Assembly (NCBI RefSeq): GCF_006491645.1
Contig: NZ_VDCZ01000001.1
Coordinates: forward strand, 186,001 to 250,000
Source of the DNA: Flavobacterium profundi
Lineage (GTDB): Bacteria > Bacteroidota > Bacteroidia > Flavobacteriales > Flavobacteriaceae
Direction of reading: 5' to 3'
Length of the DNA stretch: 64,000 nt
The position numbers were made by a program, and so were the translations under genes. Below are positions 62,849 to 64,000 of this stretch, one piece after another (the first letter of the stretch is position 1; each line of letters opens with the position of its first letter). Below the pieces are notes generated by a model. That model saw only the letters and a program-made list of their open reading frames with translations, did no database searches and had not been told where the DNA came from.

Positions 62849-63069
62849 TTTGCCCAAGCTCTTTCGTGAAAAAAGTACAATATCATTTTTGAAAACACCT
62901 CAAATCCTCCAATTGAGAAAGCGACTTTAAAGCTGCCTGTCATAAAATAAGACACCACCATCGTATCGATTGTACCTACAATACGCCACGTAATTGCCTT
63001 ATATGCAGAGACTTTAACCTCTTTTCCTAGCTCAAAAGACTTCTTAGGTCTGATCAAATCTAATAACAT
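62836..63069 (-). CDS. DUF2061 small membrane protein
   Basis: 77 residues from the ATG at 63069 (MLLDLIRPKKSF); the TTG at 63096 lies inside a promoter box and is rejected. The core AYKAITWRIVGTIDTMVVSY-FMTG is the DUF2061 signature, with two membrane segments (TIDTMVVSYFMTGSFKVAFS and FEVFSKMILYFFHERAW). DUF2061 proteins are frequently found beside or fused to sulfate-assimilation genes, and their role is unknown. First gene after the Rrf2 regulator, overlapping cysH. Confidence 0.9.
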   Translation of the reverse strand: MLLDLIRPKKSFELGKEVKVSAYKAITWRIVGTIDTMVVSYFMTGSFKVAFSIGGFEVFSKMILYFFHERAWAKWTK

Positions 63070-63093
63070 AACTTTTAAATTTATTTCATTTTT

Positions 63094-63128
63094 CAAATAT
63101 ACTATTAGTCTATCGATTTACTAGGGTA
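63094..63128 (-). promoter_or_regulatory. Promoter and possible Rrf2-family operator of the cys operon
   Basis: On the minus strand a -7 box TATATTTG (63101-63094) stands 24 bp before the DUF2061 ATG. Immediately upstream, TAGT (63106-63109) and ACTA (63120-63123), read on the plus strand, form a loose dyad across the spacer, where a repressor would block RNA polymerase. The Rrf2-family gene just upstream is the obvious candidate. Confidence 0.5.
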
Positions 63129-63144
63129 TTTTTGAAAAAAATTT

Positions 63145-63558
63145 TTAAAAATTTGCTAAATCATGTAAAGTCTTCTTTTCCAATACGTTAAGAGCATTGT
63201 CTCGCACTTGAATCATCAATTTATTTAACGAACAAGTTTCTTCGCTCGGACAATCGTCGCATTTTTCGTAGAAATTAAGACTTACACAAGGCAATAAAGC
63301 AATTGGTCCGTCTAAAAAACGGATAATGGTAGCCACTGTAATTTCTTTAGGGTTTTTTAATAAATAATAACCGCCTCCTTTTCCCTTTTTGGAGCCTACT
63401 AGACCAATTTTTTTTAAGTCTAAAAGAATCGCTTCTAAAAACTTTTTAGAAATATTCTCTTTCTCTGAAATTTCAGAAATAAGGACAGGCATTAAATCAT
63501 CTTGCTTTGCAATATAAATTAATGCCTTAATCCCATATTTAGTTTTTCTTGATAACAT
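63145..63558 (-). CDS. Rrf2-family transcriptional regulator with iron-sulfur cysteines
   Basis: 137 residues. The winged-helix start MLSRKTKYGIKALIYIAKQD, recognition region SEISEKENISKKFLEAILLD and KGKGGGYYLLKNP are classic Rrf2. Four cysteines in LPCVSLNFYEKCDDCPSEETC (spacing 8, 2, 5) could bind an Fe-S cluster as in IscR. Given its place directly before the sulfate genes, it probably represses or activates them in response to cysteine or cluster supply; this is inference. It starts right at the stop of the CtlX-like gene (TAAATG). Confidence 0.92.
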   Translation of the reverse strand: MLSRKTKYGIKALIYIAKQDDLMPVLISEISEKENISKKFLEAILLDLKKIGLVGSKKGKGGGYYLLKNPKEITVATIIRFLDGPIALLPCVSLNFYEKCDDCPSEETCSLNKLMIQVRDNALNVLEKKTLHDLANF

Positions 63559-64000
63559 TTATTCTGCTTTTGGTAAAAATACTTCTGCCATCATACAACG
63601 TGCACTTCCTCCACCACAAGCCTCAATAATATCCAAACTAGCATGCACGATTTTGCAATGTTTTTCAATTTTTTCAATTTGAGACGGTGTTAAACTTTCG
63701 TAAGCTGCATTACTCATAATTAAGAAGCGTTCGTCATTTGTGCCTCTTACTTGCAACATATTTCCAGCGAAATTATTAACTTGTTCTTCACTGATTACAA
63801 TAACTTCTTTTCCAGATTCTTTCAGTTTAGAAAGCACCATTTTTCTTTCGGCTTTATCATCGATACAGTCTGCACAAATAACAGCAAAGGTTTCAGCCAC
63901 ACACATGATCACATTTGTATGATAAATATGCTTGCGTTCGCCATTTACGGTTTGAAAAGCTTCAAAAATAACAGGATCGTATTCAAAATCTTCGCAAAAT
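63559..64000 (-). CDS. Citrulline hydrolase-like (CtlX) guanidino-group-modifying enzyme, 5' end cut by window edge
   Basis: The frame is open from the right edge (reading FCEDFEYDPVIFEAFQTVNG) to the stop at 63559, so about 147 C-terminal residues are present. The motif IYHTNVIMCVAETFAVICAD holds the catalytic His, and EACGGGSARCMMAEVFLP holds the active-site Cys, as in the arginine-deiminase superfamily members named CtlX. Such enzymes act on citrulline or arginine-like substrates in the cytoplasm. NNFAGNMLQVRGTNDERFLI fits the same fold. It reads directly into the Rrf2 gene. Confidence 0.85.
   Translation of the reverse strand, partial: FCEDFEYDPVIFEAFQTVNGERKHIYHTNVIMCVAETFAVICADCIDDKAERKMVLSKLKESGKEVIVISEEQVNNFAGNMLQVRGTNDERFLIMSNAAYESLTPSQIEKIEKHCKIVHASLDIIEACGGGSARCMMAEVFLPKAE

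Overview
The window reads as a chromosomal segment of a low-GC member of the Bacteroidota, most likely family Flavobacteriaceae. The support is: two proteins with type IX secretion (T9SS) sorting domains, including a 2,400-residue gliding-motility-type surface protein; promoters with the Bacteroidota -7 box TAnnTTTG; A-rich translation starts; and a Wzc with a tyrosine-rich tail. I saw no rRNA, tRNA, transposase, phage structural gene or CRISPR array.

Region 1 (1-19158, minus strand) is one long capsule or surface-polysaccharide locus. In transcription order it runs: export lipoprotein (Wza-like), chain-length tyrosine kinase (Wzc-like), UDP-GlcNAc/GlcNAcA 4-epimerase, UDP-glucose dehydrogenase, UDP-HexNAc dehydrogenase, UDP-glucuronate 4-epimerase, Wzx-type flippase, a DegT aminotransferase plus acyltransferase pair (a 4-amino-sugar such as Qui4NAc), glycosyltransferases, a TupA-like ATP-grasp protein, a CapA-like protein, an EpsG-type polymerase, then more glycosyltransferases running off the left edge. 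The enzyme set predicts a repeat unit rich in uronic and acetamido-uronic acids.

Region 2 (19227-24052) holds housekeeping genes: recR, a sodium:solute symporter, a CoA-binding protein that overlaps the symporter tail to tail, a MarC-family protein and an SDR/DUF2867 protein. Region 3 (24130-34509, minus) is a probable three-gene operon for secreted proteins: a giant repeat protein with a T9SS type B end, a beta-propeller-like protein, and a small T9SS type A protein.

Region 4 (34759-41819, plus) is the most unusual. A membrane-anchored regulator (signal peptide, TPR domain outside, one membrane helix, AraC-type DNA-binding domain inside) is followed by a 57-residue peptide gene with a double-glycine leader. 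Three tandem subtilisin-like proteases follow, with near-identical C-terminal halves. An identical 18-bp palindrome precedes both the regulator and the peptide. I propose a secreted-peptide signalling or RiPP-like system that has its own surface proteases and a TPR sensor.

Region 5 (41835-54113, minus) is an array of small, mostly unrecognised genes. From 45415 onward they are well spaced and separated by spacers that share hairpin-forming and other repeated elements, resembling a cassette-type accessory array. Region 6 (54207-57819) is a candidate antiphage operon: a membrane-anchored coiled-coil protein, an AAA ATPase and a DUF4435/TOPRIM protein, the last two matching the PARIS (AriA/AriB) pair. 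Upstream lies a 764-bp non-coding stretch with paired palindromes and nine tandem 20-21 bp repeats. Region 7 (57820-64000, minus) has three hypothetical genes (one resembling a degenerate GT51 transglycosylase) and the assimilatory sulfate genes: Rrf2 regulator, DUF2061 protein, cysH, cysD, cysN. A citrulline-hydrolase-like gene is cut by the right edge.
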